Source of the DNA: Candidatus Sulfotelmatobacter sp. | GTDB lineage: Bacteria > Acidobacteriota > Terriglobia > Terriglobales > Acidobacteriaceae | Assembly (NCBI GenBank): GCA_030041215.1 | Contig: JASHOH010000197.1 | Location: forward strand, 1 to 37,856 | Length of the DNA stretch: 37,856 bases | Direction: 5' to 3' | In this document: piece after piece, positions 7,674 through 16,789 of the stretch | How the letters are laid out: every line of letters begins with the position of its first letter | How positions within the stretch are numbered: the first letter of the stretch is position 1 | Position numbers and translations under genes: made by a program | The notes under the pieces: model-generated | Told to the model about the DNA's origin: nothing | What the model saw: only the letters and a program-made list of their open reading frames with translations | Databases searched by the model: none

Positions 7674-8330
7674 TTACGGCCGGCTTCGGCGTCCGAACAG
7701 GGTTGCGCCCAGTACGCCGCCAACGGCGCCAAGGGCCACGAAGGCCACAAATCCGAAAATCAGCGAGGCCACCAGCATGAATGTAAATCCATTTGGCGAT
7801 TTCGCGAAATCGAGGAAGGGCTGCACGTCCGGGCCGGGATAGCGGGCGGCGGCCTGTTGAATTTTGTCGAGCATCTCGGCGCGGAGCTCAGCGGTTTTAT
7901 GGGTGGTGACAATGATCAACGTTTCGAGCACTCCCGCGATGATGAAAAGAAATATTCCACTCATCGCGCCCAGGCGCGCGCCAGATCCTAGGCGTATGCC
8001 GGTTTCGTGACGGCGGCGGAGGAAGGCGATGCTCAGAAATCCAGCGGCGAGCGCAGCAACCAGCGGCGTGAGGCCTAGAAACATGAGCACGGCTGCGCTT
8101 GCGGCGGCGAGACCGCAGGATTGCGCAGCGAAGCCGCCTGCAGGAGCCGCGGGAAGAGCGGGGTAGACCAGCTTTGCATCACTCGGCGCAGCAGAGCTTT
8201 CAGTTGCCGTGGCGGACGATGCGCTTGCGGGTTCCGGCACAGCCACTCGAATCTGAGGAGCGCCGCATTGCGGGCAGAAAGGTCTGCCTTCTGCGATTGT
8301 GTGGCCGCACTTGTAACAGGGGAAATCCAT
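7674..8330 (-). CDS. Zinc-ribbon membrane protein, unknown function
   Basis: The preferred start is the ATG at 8330, giving 218 residues that begin MDFPCYKCGH; the frame is open 19 codons further upstream. Residues 5-25 form a zinc ribbon with two CxxC pairs (CYKC and CPQC). A Pro/Ala/Ser-rich linker follows to about residue 60. After it come two closely spaced hydrophobic helices, a basic turn (LRRRHETG), a third helix, an 45-residue soluble segment predicted to be helical, and a fourth helix before a basic end (FGRRSRP). The ribbon is probably cytosolic. Proteins with this plan (DUF4190-like) are common and uncharacterised. It is codirectional with pyrB but has no evident functional link to it. 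Confidence 0.75.
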   Translation of the reverse strand: MDFPCYKCGHTIAEGRPFCPQCGAPQIRVAVPEPASASSATATESSAAPSDAKLVYPALPAAPAGGFAAQSCGLAAASAAVLMFLGLTPLVAALAAGFLSIAFLRRRHETGIRLGSGARLGAMSGIFLFIIAGVLETLIIVTTHKTAELRAEMLDKIQQAAARYPGPDVQPFLDFAKSPNGFTFMLVASLIFGFVAFVALGAVGGVLGATLFGRRSRP

Positions 8331-8580
8331 GAGAAATTTTTGCGCAGGTCTAATTTGAAAGTACCGCACGATCACGGGCAGGCGCAAGGAAGCGGTCAGA
8401 ACACTGGCCCTGAATGGTCTGCCCGAAGTTGCGAATGAGCGCGGCCCGCTGTCGCAATTACCGCAGCGACGGGAAATTCTTTAAACACGGGGTACACCGG
8501 GTAAAGCACAGGCGAAAGTGACCGATTTGGTTTGTCCCGCCGTATTTTCGGGATGGCGGAAGGAGATTTTACAAACTGCG

Positions 8581-10566
8581 CTACTTCTTCTTCCCCATCT
8601 TGCGGGAAATTTCTTCGACGAGCCGGGGACGAAGGTCGGCCAGAACACTCTCAACGATGCTCGCCACATCCTTGGTCTCGGTGCTCGAGGCCGTTGACGA
8701 TTCTTGCGCGATCTGCTCGGCTCCAGCAGCTACGGCGCGGGAGGCGGAGTCCGTAGATGGTTGTGTTTCGGCGGTCTGGGTCGAGTCATCTTGGGGCGGC
8801 TGAGCAGTGCCTGCTGTCTCGGGCTCTTGCTGGACCTCGCGAATCTGACGCCAGCTTGCCCAGGCGGCTGCGGCGCTCCCGGTTTCAGCATCGAAATTGC
8901 GTTCTGTGCCGGGGTGGACGGCGTCATCATTCGTCGCTTTTTCTTGAGTGGGCGCCGATACCGTGAAGGATGAGCCTTCGCTACTCGCAACCGCTGCCCG
9001 GGCAAATCCGGGCTCGTCTTTGTCTTCGGACGAGGGCTGCGGTTCGGCCTTGGTCTCAGCGGCGAGAGCAGTATCTGTTCCCATGAAACTAACGAAATGG
9101 CCCTCGGAAACCGGAGGCTCGGACGGTTCAGCTTGCACCGCCCGTTGTGTGGGCACCGAATCAGGCGACGACGTGAGGCTTTCGTGGTGGCTGGAATCTA
9201 CGAGTGCAGGCGATGTAGTTTGCTCGACGGAGTCGACATCTGTGGTTGAGGCCGCGGGCGTAGCAGACGATGGTGGCGCTGCAACGGGTTGGGACGCCGC
9301 CGAAATATTCTTTTCAACCTCAGCACTGTGAACGTCAATCTCGGCCGGGGCGATTGAAGCCTCAGCCATTGGTGGGCCGGGAATCTCTACAGTGTCATGG
9401 GCGTGGGAATTCTCGGTGGGAAGGCCGTGTACCTCGGGAGCGGCTTGCGCCAGGGCGCCGAATGCATCCGCGGCGGCTAAGGCGGCGTAAGCTTTCTGCA
9501 TTTCATCTTCAAGCGAACGCGCCGCTTCATCGGCCTCGAGAGCGACTGATACTGCCGTCCAGCGTGATCCTACGCTACTGGCGGGTGGTAGGGATTCCGG
9601 AGCCGCCGCCATTGTGACCGGCTCATCATGCGAGGAAGAAGCCTCTTCCGAATGCACTGGCTCGGCAGTCGAGATTTGATTCTGAACCTCAACCACCCGG
9701 GCTTCATGAACTTCGGGCTCGCCGTTCGAAACCTGTGGCGCGATTACTGCAGATTGCATTTCAGAACTTGTCGTTTGGGCGGCGGGAGAACTGGTGTCGC
9801 TTCCGATATTCGCTTCCGCTGCCTGAATCTGGGCTGCTGCGGCGGCGATAGCGGCTACCTCTTCGGGGGTGACATCTTTCGGCACTCCCTCGGGAGCGAG
9901 TGCCGTCACGTCTACGCTGGTTTCAGGCGCTGGCTGAGCCGGCAGTTCTTCTTCACGATGGCTGGCCGACTTTTCCGCCGGTGTTTCGATAACCGTGCGC
10001 AGGTCTCGGTTTACGGCATTGTAGAGAGAGGGATCATTGTCGGGCTTTTCGTCAACTGCGGGTCTGGGTTGGGGAAAATTAATACGTTTCTTCCATCCGT
10101 TAGAATCGGTTTCTTCGCTGCGATCGCGGTCGAAGGCTTCAACCGCGGCAATTGCGCGTGCGAAGCGGCCCGGCTTCGATGGTTCGGGCCGCGGCACTAC
10201 TTTGTCTTCCAGTTTGGATAAGGCGCTTAATAGTTCACTGGCTTCGAAGGGCTTGACGATGAAGGCTTCGGCGCGGACTCGCTGCGCCTCTTCCGGCTTG
10301 AAAGGTTCCAGCTTGCCTACGGTCAGCAAAACGGGAGTGCGGGCCGTCTCGGGCGATTCCTTCAGGCGCTGGCAGACCTCGAGACCGCTGTAGCCTGGCA
10401 TGTAAACGTCGAGAACGACGACGTCGGGCCTGATTTCTGCGATTTTTTTTAAGGCGGCCGAGCCGTTATTGACGGCGGTGACCTCATAGCCCGCGTCGGA
10501 AAGGATTTTGCGCCCCATGTTCTGGGCGGTCACGCTGTCGTCGGCGAGCAATATCTTCCGGGCCAA
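8581..10566 (-). CDS. Receiver-domain protein with very long disordered tail
   Basis: A 661-residue protein. Residues 1-120 are a complete receiver domain: acidic pair Asp9/Asp10 in LLADDSV, phospho-acceptor Asp53 in VVLDVYMPG, and Lys105 in FIVKPFEAS. Residues of about 125-625 are low-complexity, rich in Ala, Ser, Glu, Pro and Thr with almost no predicted hydrophobic core. The last 30 residues form a conserved-looking amphipathic helix, VASIVESVLADLRPRLVEEI, with a basic end. There is no DNA-binding or enzymatic output domain. The layout (receiver, long tail, C-terminal helix) recalls single-domain adaptors that recruit partners through a tail, as in gliding or type IV pilus systems such as FrzS. 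That likeness is architectural only. It has no kinase beside it. Confidence 0.85.
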   Translation of the reverse strand: MARKILLADDSVTAQNMGRKILSDAGYEVTAVNNGSAALKKIAEIRPDVVVLDVYMPGYSGLEVCQRLKESPETARTPVLLTVGKLEPFKPEEAQRVRAEAFIVKPFEASELLSALSKLEDKVVPRPEPSKPGRFARAIAAVEAFDRDRSEETDSNGWKKRINFPQPRPAVDEKPDNDPSLYNAVNRDLRTVIETPAEKSASHREEELPAQPAPETSVDVTALAPEGVPKDVTPEEVAAIAAAAAQIQAAEANIGSDTSSPAAQTTSSEMQSAVIAPQVSNGEPEVHEARVVEVQNQISTAEPVHSEEASSSHDEPVTMAAAPESLPPASSVGSRWTAVSVALEADEAARSLEDEMQKAYAALAAADAFGALAQAAPEVHGLPTENSHAHDTVEIPGPPMAEASIAPAEIDVHSAEVEKNISAASQPVAAPPSSATPAASTTDVDSVEQTTSPALVDSSHHESLTSSPDSVPTQRAVQAEPSEPPVSEGHFVSFMGTDTALAAETKAEPQPSSEDKDEPGFARAAVASSEGSSFTVSAPTQEKATNDDAVHPGTERNFDAETGSAAAAWASWRQIREVQQEPETAGTAQPPQDDSTQTAETQPSTDSASRAVAAGAEQIAQESSTASSTETKDVASIVESVLADLRPRLVEEISRKMGKKK

Positions 10567-10776
10567 AGGTGATTCCTCTGCTGAGGGGAGATATCGCGAA
10601 GGTAACCTGCCCGGCGGCGTAAGTCAATGATCAGACGGGATGTTACCTGGTTACTACGGGCCAGCATCTATTGGCGAACTCCTCCCGAGGTCACGGTCTC
10701 CGGGTCGTTTTTTTGACATTTCAGCGCAGAAAACTGGTGTAAGTGGTTTATATTACGAGGACGCGGGGGGCCTGGT

Positions 10777-11976
10777 ATGTCCGCATCTGGGGTTCGCTCC
10801 CGCACGTATTCTGGGCTGGTTTGCCTCGTTCTGCTGGTAACCTCTGAGGCCCAGTATCAGCCTGATAACTCCGATCTCTTCGTTCACGAGTGGGGGACAT
10901 TCACTTCCGTCGCTGGAATCGACGGCCGTGCCGTAAAGTGGTCCACGCTGCAAGGTTCTACCCGATTGCCGAACTTCGTGGAGCATTTGAGCGGCCCTAC
11001 CTTTAAGAATGGGCTTCGGGGAACGGTCCGGATGGAAACGCCGGTGATCTATTTCTACTCGCGGCACCAGAGTACGGTCGCAGTGAATGTGAGCTTCTCG
11101 AAGGGAGTCATTACGGAGTGGTATCCGGGCGCCAGCCGTGTCACGCCTGATCCCAACACAGTTTTGGACCGTGACGCTCTGTACGCAAAACGCAAGGACG
11201 GCAGCATTGCATGGGATTCGGTCACGATATCTCCCGATCTCATCCCTAACTTTCCTCAAGGGCGTGGAGGCAGCCAGTACTATGCCGCGCGCGAGACCGC
11301 GGCCGCTCCGCTGGTGGTGAAGACTGCATCCGGGGAAAGGCAGGAGAAGTTTCTTTTTTACCGAGGTGTGTCATCGTTTTCTGTGCCCATCTCGGCAACA
11401 GTCGCCGCCAATGGCGGCGTGCAGGTAAGAAACCTTTGGCAGGATGAAATCCCGGCTGTGATCCGCTTCGAGCGTCGTGGCGACAAGATCGGTTACCGGC
11501 GTGTATGGCCGGTGCATGAAGAGATCTCCTTCGAGAATCCAGAGATGAACTCGACCTTCGATTCCGTGACCCGAGATTTACAGGCCGTCTTAATGGGAGT
11601 GGGTTTGTATCCGGACGAGGCCCACGCGATGATCGAAACTTGGAAAGAATCGTGGTTTGAAGAAGGCAGCCGGCTGTTTTACATTGTTCCGCGTAGGTTC
11701 CTGGAAACGGTATTGCCGCTGACTATCAACCCGACTCCTACGCAGAGTGTGCGGGTTTTCGTGGGTCGAGTAGAACTGATCACGCCCGCAACCGAGCAAG
11801 CGGTGGCAAACATTTTGGCGAACCATGATCTCGAGGGTCTGCAGAAATATACGCGTTTCCTGGAGCCGATTCTGCATGCGATGAAAGTGGAAAACTCCGG
11901 CCGGGCCGAACAGCTCGAGAAAGATTTAGATCTGACTTACCGTTCCCCAACAAATCAGGCCCGGGCCGCTAATTGA
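10777..11976 (+). CDS. Secreted protein of the FVHEWGTFTS family, function unknown
   Basis: A 399-residue protein with a signal peptide (hydrophobic stretch at about 12-24, cleavage probable after SEAQ). The mature protein begins with the signature LFVHEWGTFTSVAG, then VRMETPVIYFYS, a beta-rich segment with FSKGVITEWYPGAS, and later EEGSRLFYIVPRRFLETVLPL. I have seen this set of motifs in uncharacterised secreted proteins of Acidobacteriota and Planctomycetota, so it is a genuine family, but no activity is known to me. The N-terminal half looks like a beta sandwich and the C-terminal third is helical. A GGGGGG run lies about 6 bases before the ATG. It converges with the BamD-like gene, leaving only 18 bases between the stops. 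Confidence 0.8.
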   Translation: MSASGVRSRTYSGLVCLVLLVTSEAQYQPDNSDLFVHEWGTFTSVAGIDGRAVKWSTLQGSTRLPNFVEHLSGPTFKNGLRGTVRMETPVIYFYSRHQSTVAVNVSFSKGVITEWYPGASRVTPDPNTVLDRDALYAKRKDGSIAWDSVTISPDLIPNFPQGRGGSQYYAARETAAAPLVVKTASGERQEKFLFYRGVSSFSVPISATVAANGGVQVRNLWQDEIPAVIRFERRGDKIGYRRVWPVHEEISFENPEMNSTFDSVTRDLQAVLMGVGLYPDEAHAMIETWKESWFEEGSRLFYIVPRRFLETVLPLTINPTPTQSVRVFVGRVELITPATEQAVANILANHDLEGLQKYTRFLEPILHAMKVENSGRAEQLEKDLDLTYRSPTNQARAAN

Positions 11977-11994
11977 GCCTGAGGACGCTTTTGC

Positions 11995-13509
11995 TCACAA
12001 CGCGATAATCTTCTTTAGGCCCTTCTTTTTCTTCTTCTTGCTGGTGGAGATGTCTTTGTCCGTGGCGAGGCTCGAGCTTGAGTTGGCGGAATTGGCCTGG
12101 GCGTTCTGATCCTGCTGAAGTTCGTTCAACTGCACTGGCGGCGGCAGCGGGGCTTCGTTGCTCGCCGCTGTGGGGCTTTGAGTGGGCGTTAATTCATTCG
12201 TGTCAGCAGTTGCTAGGGTGGATTTCGGCGCAGCGGATTCTGGTGGAGTTGTGGGCTTGAGCTCATTGAGATCAACCGCAGCGCTTGGGGTTGCGAAGGG
12301 ATTCGCGTTGGCCGCAGGCGCTGGATTGTCGGAACGCGGGGCCGGTTCGTTAGCTCCCGGAGTCTCCTCTTTGACGGCTTCGACTGTCAGGGTCTTTTCG
12401 CCGGCGGGCAGACCCATTGCCTGTCGCATCGAATCTGTGATCACGTCCTTCGCTGAAACCGGCGTGGGGTCAGTCAGGGATGGTTCGCCAACTTTTGCCG
12501 CCTGCGACACGTCTGGGCCCTTCTTCACCACATCCATGAGGCGAGCAAGTCCAGCAGCCTCTTTTCGGCTTTCCTCTTCGGCACGATTCTGCGCCACAGC
12601 CGCTTTGGTGGGACGGGAGATTGGTTGATGCAGCGCCGCCAGGCGCTTCTTGGAGTCATCGCCACGATCCATCAATGGATAGCGGGTGAGGATCTGGTCA
12701 TAGGCGTCTGCTGCCTTCTTGGTCAACGGCGGGGAGATCTTCGCCAGAAGCGCTTCCTTGTCTTTGTCGCTCAGGCAACCGGGGGGCTTGCCCGGTGACT
12801 GACACTTGGGCGCATTGCGAACGCGGGCAATCTTCCCTTCGTAATCCTGGCCGAGCAGAAAGAGCGCCTCGTCGGCCTTGCTGTACAGCGGGTACTTGTC
12901 GATAAGGGATTGCAGCCGAGCAATCGATGCGTCATACGACCCTCGCAAATAGTAGAAGCGGCCGATTTCAAACTCACGCTCGGCCAGTACTTCCTGAACT
13001 TCCAGAAGCCGCAGCTTGCCCTCCTTTACCAGCTTCGGATTGTCGGGATACTGCATGATCAGATTGCGGTACTCTTCTTCGGCGCGCTTGGCATGGGTGA
13101 AGTCGCGGTCGGCCTTTTCCATTTGCTGATACTGGATGTTCGCGATCTTCAACTGCGCTTCTGCGGCCTCGGGCATGTTGGGAAAGAAAGTTTCGAAGTC
13201 GCGGTATTCCTGCTCCGCCTGGGCCAGCGAGGCTGTTCCGCCTTCGGCATACCAGGAGTCACCCACCGCCAGCTTGGCGCGCGCAATGTATTCCGAGTCG
13301 GGATAGGTATTGATGAGCGTTTGCAGGGTCATGCGGGCCACGTCGTAGCGATTGTGTTTCATGGCGTCCATGGCTTTGTCGAAGAGCACCTTGTCAGGCT
13401 GCTTCGAACCGACGTTGGCCAGCGGATTGTTGACTTTCTTGTTGCTGCAAGCGGCAGCGAGTAGCAGCAAGATGGCTACGATCGCGATATAGGAATTTCG
13501 ACGGAACAT
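11995..13509 (-). CDS. bamD: BamD-like outer-membrane assembly lipoprotein with extended tail
   Basis: The protein has a lipoprotein signal (LLLLAAAC, acylated Cys21). Residues of about 38-300 contain tandem tetratricopeptide-like repeats, including ARMTLQTLINTYPDSEYIARAK and AEQEYRDFETFFPNMPEAAE, the pattern of BamD, which docks on BamA to insert beta-barrel proteins. At 504 residues it is about twice the usual 240-260. The extra C-terminal 200 residues are disordered and carry three copies of an (D/Q)xNEL motif (DLNELKPT, DTNELTPT, QLNELQQD) before a poly-Lys end. This tail is unusual and its role is unknown. rpe lies upstream on the same strand across a 101-base gap. A generic TPR lipoprotein is the alternative call. 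Confidence 0.85.
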   Translation of the reverse strand: MFRRNSYIAIVAILLLLAAACSNKKVNNPLANVGSKQPDKVLFDKAMDAMKHNRYDVARMTLQTLINTYPDSEYIARAKLAVGDSWYAEGGTASLAQAEQEYRDFETFFPNMPEAAEAQLKIANIQYQQMEKADRDFTHAKRAEEEYRNLIMQYPDNPKLVKEGKLRLLEVQEVLAEREFEIGRFYYLRGSYDASIARLQSLIDKYPLYSKADEALFLLGQDYEGKIARVRNAPKCQSPGKPPGCLSDKDKEALLAKISPPLTKKAADAYDQILTRYPLMDRGDDSKKRLAALHQPISRPTKAAVAQNRAEEESRKEAAGLARLMDVVKKGPDVSQAAKVGEPSLTDPTPVSAKDVITDSMRQAMGLPAGEKTLTVEAVKEETPGANEPAPRSDNPAPAANANPFATPSAAVDLNELKPTTPPESAAPKSTLATADTNELTPTQSPTAASNEAPLPPPVQLNELQQDQNAQANSANSSSSLATDKDISTSKKKKKKGLKKIIAL

Positions 13510-13528
13510 GAGAACCTCGAACGAAAAC

Positions 13529-13559
13529 TGCCGATTTTCAATTCCGATTGCCGATTTTC
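13529..13559. repeat. Two 11-base direct repeats with 20-base period
   Basis: TGCCGATTTTC occurs at 13529-13539 and 13549-13559, with a related inverse GGCAATCGG near 13585-13593. It lies in the rpe to bamD gap. The direct spacing of two helical turns would suit a dimeric protein site, but the AT/CGAT-rich unit also looks like a short mobile repeat. Confidence 0.4.
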
Positions 13560-13610
13560 CATTGCGTTCTGGCTAATTCGGCCTTGGCAATCGGAAGTGC
13601 GCAATTTTTT

Positions 13611-14285
13611 TCAGACCTTCGCCAGTGCTGCTTCGGTTGCCGCCTTCAGCAGCGCCTCTACATTCTTCTTTGGATCGCCCTTGCCGAAGACGGCGTTGCC
13701 CGCTACAAGAATTTCTGCGCCGGCGCGTACTACGTCAGTGACGGTATCAGGCGCCACGCCACCATCCACTTCGATGCGATAGGTCAGCCGGCGCTGGTTA
13801 CGAATCTCTGCCAAACGGCGCATTTTGTGCAGAGTAGAAGGAATAAACTTCTGCCCGCCGAAGCCCGGGTTCACCGACATGACCAACACATAGTCGACTA
13901 TGTCGAGCACTTCAGTGAGAGTTTCAATCGGTGTTGCGGGATTGATCACGACTCCGGCTAAACAGTCGTAGCTCTTAATCAAATAAATCGTGCGATTCAG
14001 GTGTCGGCAGACTTCCTGATGCACGGAAATCCAATCTGCACCTGCTTCAGCAAATGCTGGAATGAATTCATCGGGATTTTCGATCATCAGATGGCAGTCC
14101 AGCGGCAACTCGGTCACTTTACGGAGCGATTTCACTACAGGCGGTCCAATCGTCAGGTTCGGAACAAAATGTCCATCCATGATATCGACATGGATGACGC
14201 TTCCCCCACCCTCGCAGGCGGCACGCACTTGCTCGCCTAGACGGGCGAAGTCCGCGGAAAGAATCGAAGGCGCCAGCTCAATCAA
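13611..14285 (-). CDS. rpe: Ribulose-phosphate 3-epimerase
   Basis: This enzyme interconverts ribulose 5-phosphate and xylulose 5-phosphate in the pentose phosphate pathway; it is a cytosolic TIM barrel. The 224-residue length is normal. Metal and catalytic motifs are in place: [23 protein letters not shown] (catalytic Asp and metal His), [23 protein letters not shown] (phosphate loop) and [10 protein letters not shown] with the second catalytic Asp. It precedes the BamD-like gene on the same strand. The start gives MIELAPS, the canonical N-terminus of the family, so the start is secure. Confidence 0.96.
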   Translation of the reverse strand: MIELAPSILSADFARLGEQVRAACEGGGSVIHVDIMDGHFVPNLTIGPPVVKSLRKVTELPLDCHLMIENPDEFIPAFAEAGADWISVHQEVCRHLNRTIYLIKSYDCLAGVVINPATPIETLTEVLDIVDYVLVMSVNPGFGGQKFIPSTLHKMRRLAEIRNQRRLTYRIEVDGGVAPDTVTDVVRAGAEILVAGNAVFGKGDPKKNVEALLKAATEAALAKV

Positions 14286-14413
14286 AGGCAGTCTCTCAGA
14301 ACCTGGAATCGCCAGGAACTACTGTGGAAATTCTAACACGGTGGAAGCGCGCCCGAGTTGCGAGAATCGAGTACAAACTCCTGATTGAACAGCAGGCTGC
14401 ATTTCATGGCAGG

Positions 14414-14965
14414 CTACGCGGCGGAGTTCTCCTCAGTCTTAGTTTTTGGCTGGCGTTGTATCCGCGTGTCTTTCGAATTCTTCTCGAATTCCTTTTGCAT
14501 GCGCTGTTTCCATTGATCGAGGTATTTGTTCAGAATGGGCATCATCTCCTGCATTCCCTCTTGGGTCACCACGGGTAACTCCTGAAGCACTTTTTGTCCC
14601 ACCGGTGAGGAATAGAACGCATTCATGGCGGCAATATCGCCATGCGTGAAATGCCGTTGGTAGGCGGGAACCATGGCCTGAGTGATCTCATCCACGGGCA
14701 TGCCTTTGATCATCTCGTCCATCATCTTCTTCACGCGTGCATCGGCATCCGGCGGAGCGTCTTTATCTTGTGTCATCTGATCGTGCAACAACTGCTCGGT
14801 GGATTGCGCCTGCACCTCCATCATTTTTTGAATCAGGTCGAAAGAATGCATCGTTCGGAAGAGCAAAAGGACGTCATCTTTAGTGGCGGGATCGGTGTCG
14901 GCAGTTTGCGCCAAACAGGGTGCGGTTAGAACCAGACAGAGAGCGGCGAACAAGAAAGTTCTCAT
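14414..14965 (-). CDS. Exported DUF2059-domain protein
   Basis: The start chosen is the ATG at 14965, because GGGGGA lies 7 bases before it and it begins a clean signal peptide (MRTFLFAALCLVLTAPCLAQ). The frame is open 16 codons upstream. The 183-residue protein is helical. Its middle part carries the DUF2059 signature: a PVDEITQAMVPAYQRHFT region, then DIAAMNAFYSSPVGQKVL, and a VTQEGMQEMM helix. DUF2059 proteins are periplasmic and of unknown function. It is codirectional with rpe, 128 bases upstream of it. The tail is charged and disordered. Confidence 0.85.
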   Translation of the reverse strand: MRTFLFAALCLVLTAPCLAQTADTDPATKDDVLLLFRTMHSFDLIQKMMEVQAQSTEQLLHDQMTQDKDAPPDADARVKKMMDEMIKGMPVDEITQAMVPAYQRHFTHGDIAAMNAFYSSPVGQKVLQELPVVTQEGMQEMMPILNKYLDQWKQRMQKEFEKNSKDTRIQRQPKTKTEENSAA

Positions 14966-15034
14966 GAAATCGTCCCCCGGATGGCAACAGCCTAACTGAG
15001 AGGCAACGAACAATCAAATCCGCATTGCTGGTGC

Positions 15035-15895
15035 ATGTTACGCTCGACATTCATGTCTGCCGCACCGCAACTCACCGCTGCGTACAGTGTTTGCGCAGCA
15101 ATCGCTTGGGGCACGAGCGATTTTCTTGGTGGGTATTTCAGCCGCCGTGTGAATGCTTTTGTATTTACCGCCATGTTCAATCTTGGTGGGCTGATTTTGG
15201 TGGGAACAGTATCGGCAGCCAATCATGCGGTCTTTCCCCCTGCGCGCAGCGTGCTTTGGGTGCTCGCCGGCGGGATAGCGGGAAGTGCGGGCGTCGCAGT
15301 TTTCTTCCATGCGCTGTCGAGGGGGAGCATGGGCCTGATCGCGCCGGTTGCCGCGGTCCTGGGTGCAGCGATTCCGGCGATTTTTTCCATGTTCACGGAA
15401 GGAGTGCCGAGCAAAATTGCTCTGGCTGGTTTCTTCTTTGCGGCCGCCGGATTGTGGCTGATCACGCGCAGCGAAGATGGCGGTGCTCCTGAAGGCATTG
15501 GATTGGCGGTGATCGCCGGAATTGGCTTTGCGTGTTTTTATATTTGTGTGCGTCAGGCGGGTAATGGGTCGGCGCTTTGGTTCGCAACGTTGACGCGAAC
15601 TGGCGGATTGCTAATCACTGGCGCAATCGTGCTGTTGCAGGGCAGACTTCGTGAAATCACTCCTTCGCTTGTGCCGCGCAGCGTGGTCACGGGCGGAATC
15701 GATTCATTGGGAACGCTTCTCTTCGTAGTCGCCAGCCAAAGCGGTCGGCTCGACGAGGCAGTGGTGATTTCCTCTTTATACCCGGCGATAACGGTCGTGC
15801 TGGCCCGATTTGTGCTTAAGGAACATTTCACGCGGTGGAAGCTTATTGGATTACTAGCGGCACTGGCGGCGGTGCCGATGATCGCGGCAGGATAG
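15035..15895 (+). CDS. EamA-family (drug/metabolite) inner-membrane transporter
   Basis: A 286-residue protein with about ten hydrophobic helices arranged as two EamA halves. The first half opens [19 protein letters not shown] and includes [21 protein letters not shown]. The second half includes [22 protein letters not shown], the typical EamA pre-terminal motif. Members export or import small metabolites, and the substrate cannot be told from sequence. Starts at 15035 (MLRSTF) or 15053 (MSAAPQ) are possible; neither has a good ribosome-binding site. The ABC ATPase gene begins 38 bases after its stop, so cotranscription is plausible. Confidence 0.88.
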   Translation: MLRSTFMSAAPQLTAAYSVCAAIAWGTSDFLGGYFSRRVNAFVFTAMFNLGGLILVGTVSAANHAVFPPARSVLWVLAGGIAGSAGVAVFFHALSRGSMGLIAPVAAVLGAAIPAIFSMFTEGVPSKIALAGFFFAAAGLWLITRSEDGGAPEGIGLAVIAGIGFACFYICVRQAGNGSALWFATLTRTGGLLITGAIVLLQGRLREITPSLVPRSVVTGGIDSLGTLLFVVASQSGRLDEAVVISSLYPAITVVLARFVLKEHFTRWKLIGLLAALAAVPMIAAG

Positions 15896-15933
15896 TGCAG
15901 ATCACCTCAAACTCTGGAATTGAAATTCAAGCG

Positions 15934-16767
15934 ATGGCGCTCGTAGAAGTCCAAAACGTCAGCAAGATTTATTCGTCGGGCGATTCCGCTTTTGGTGTGC
16001 GCTCGCACAATGTAGTTCGAGCTGTAGACGATGTGTCTATAGACATTCACGCTGGTGAGACTCTTGGTTTGGTGGGTGAATCGGGGTCGGGCAAAAGCAC
16101 GCTGGGGCGGTTGATTTTGCGCCTGGTTGAACCGACCTCCGGCAGCATTCGGTTTGAGGGACGCGATCTGCTCGTAGCAAGTTCCGCAGAAATGCGCCGG
16201 CTGCGGCGGGATATGCAGATCATTTTTCAGGATCCCTTTGCTTCGCTTGATCCACGTTTTAGGGTGGAAGATATCATCGCGGAGCCGCTGATCATTCATG
16301 AGGACAGGAATCCCACCTTTCGCAAAGGCGACGAAAGGTGGGGCACCCAGGCAAGTTCAGAGCGGCGGGCGCGGGTAATCGAACTGCTCCGCGCTGTTGG
16401 ACTCGATGAATCCATCATGCGTCGCTACCCACATGAGTTCAGCGGCGGACAACGGCAGCGTATCGGCATCGCGCGGGCTTTGGCGCTACGGCCGAAATTT
16501 ATCGTGGCCGACGAGCCGGTCTCCGCTCTTGACGTCAGCGTGGGGGCGCAGATCGTGAACTTGCTCGCGCGATTGCAGCGCGAATATGGATTGACTTATC
16601 TTTTCATCTCTCACTCGATGCCTGTGGTGCACTATCTCTCGACGCGAATTGCGGTGATGTATCGGGGCAAGATCGTGGAGATTGGATCGACCGGGCAGAT
16701 CACCGAACGCCCGCAGCATCCCTATACGCGAAGCTTGCTTCAGGCCACACCGGAGATAGCGGTGTAG
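15934..16767 (+). CDS. OppF/DppF-type ABC transporter ATPase with a repeat insertion
   Basis: The start chosen is ATG 15934 ([11 protein letters not shown]), where homology to the family begins; the frame is open 33 codons further upstream into the EamA gene. The 277-residue product has Walker [10 protein letters not shown] (48-56), Q-loop Gln99 in [10 protein letters not shown], signature FSGGQRQR (169-176), Walker B FIVADEP and the H-loop [10 protein letters not shown]. It also has the C-terminal [14 protein letters not shown] typical of peptide/nickel importer ATPases. It would power di- or oligopeptide uptake, but no permease, binding protein or OppD partner is adjacent. Residues of about 125-139 are extra relative to the family and are encoded by a palindromic DNA repeat. 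All nucleotide-binding motifs survive, so the protein may still function. Confidence 0.88.
   Translation: MALVEVQNVSKIYSSGDSAFGVRSHNVVRAVDDVSIDIHAGETLGLVGESGSGKSTLGRLILRLVEPTSGSIRFEGRDLLVASSAEMRRLRRDMQIIFQDPFASLDPRFRVEDIIAEPLIIHEDRNPTFRKGDERWGTQASSERRARVIELLRAVGLDESIMRRYPHEFSGGQRQRIGIARALALRPKFIVADEPVSALDVSVGAQIVNLLARLQREYGLTYLFISHSMPVVHYLSTRIAVMYRGKIVEIGSTGQITERPQHPYTRSLLQATPEIAV
16312..16348. repeat. 37-base palindromic repeat inside the ABC ATPase gene
   Basis: The arms CCCACCTTTCG (16312-16322) and CGAAAGGTGGG (16332-16342) form a perfect 11-bp stem with a 9-base loop, followed by GCACCC. The same 37-base unit occurs in the intergenic gap at 18106-18142 with only two differences. Here it is read through in frame and adds a Pro/Arg/Trp-containing loop to the protein. 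Confidence 0.85.
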
Positions 16768-16789
16768 AGTCCCTGTGCGGTTTGTAAAC

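Noticed and set aside
9628-10221. 197-codon frame on plus inside the receiver-tail gene
   Set aside because: No protein-like features, and it is antisense to a frame with a complete receiver domain and a sensible long tail.
10713-10754. Promoter made of TTGACA (10713) and TATATT (10749)
   Set aside because: The spacing is 30 bases, far from 16-18, so they cannot form one sigma-70 promoter.
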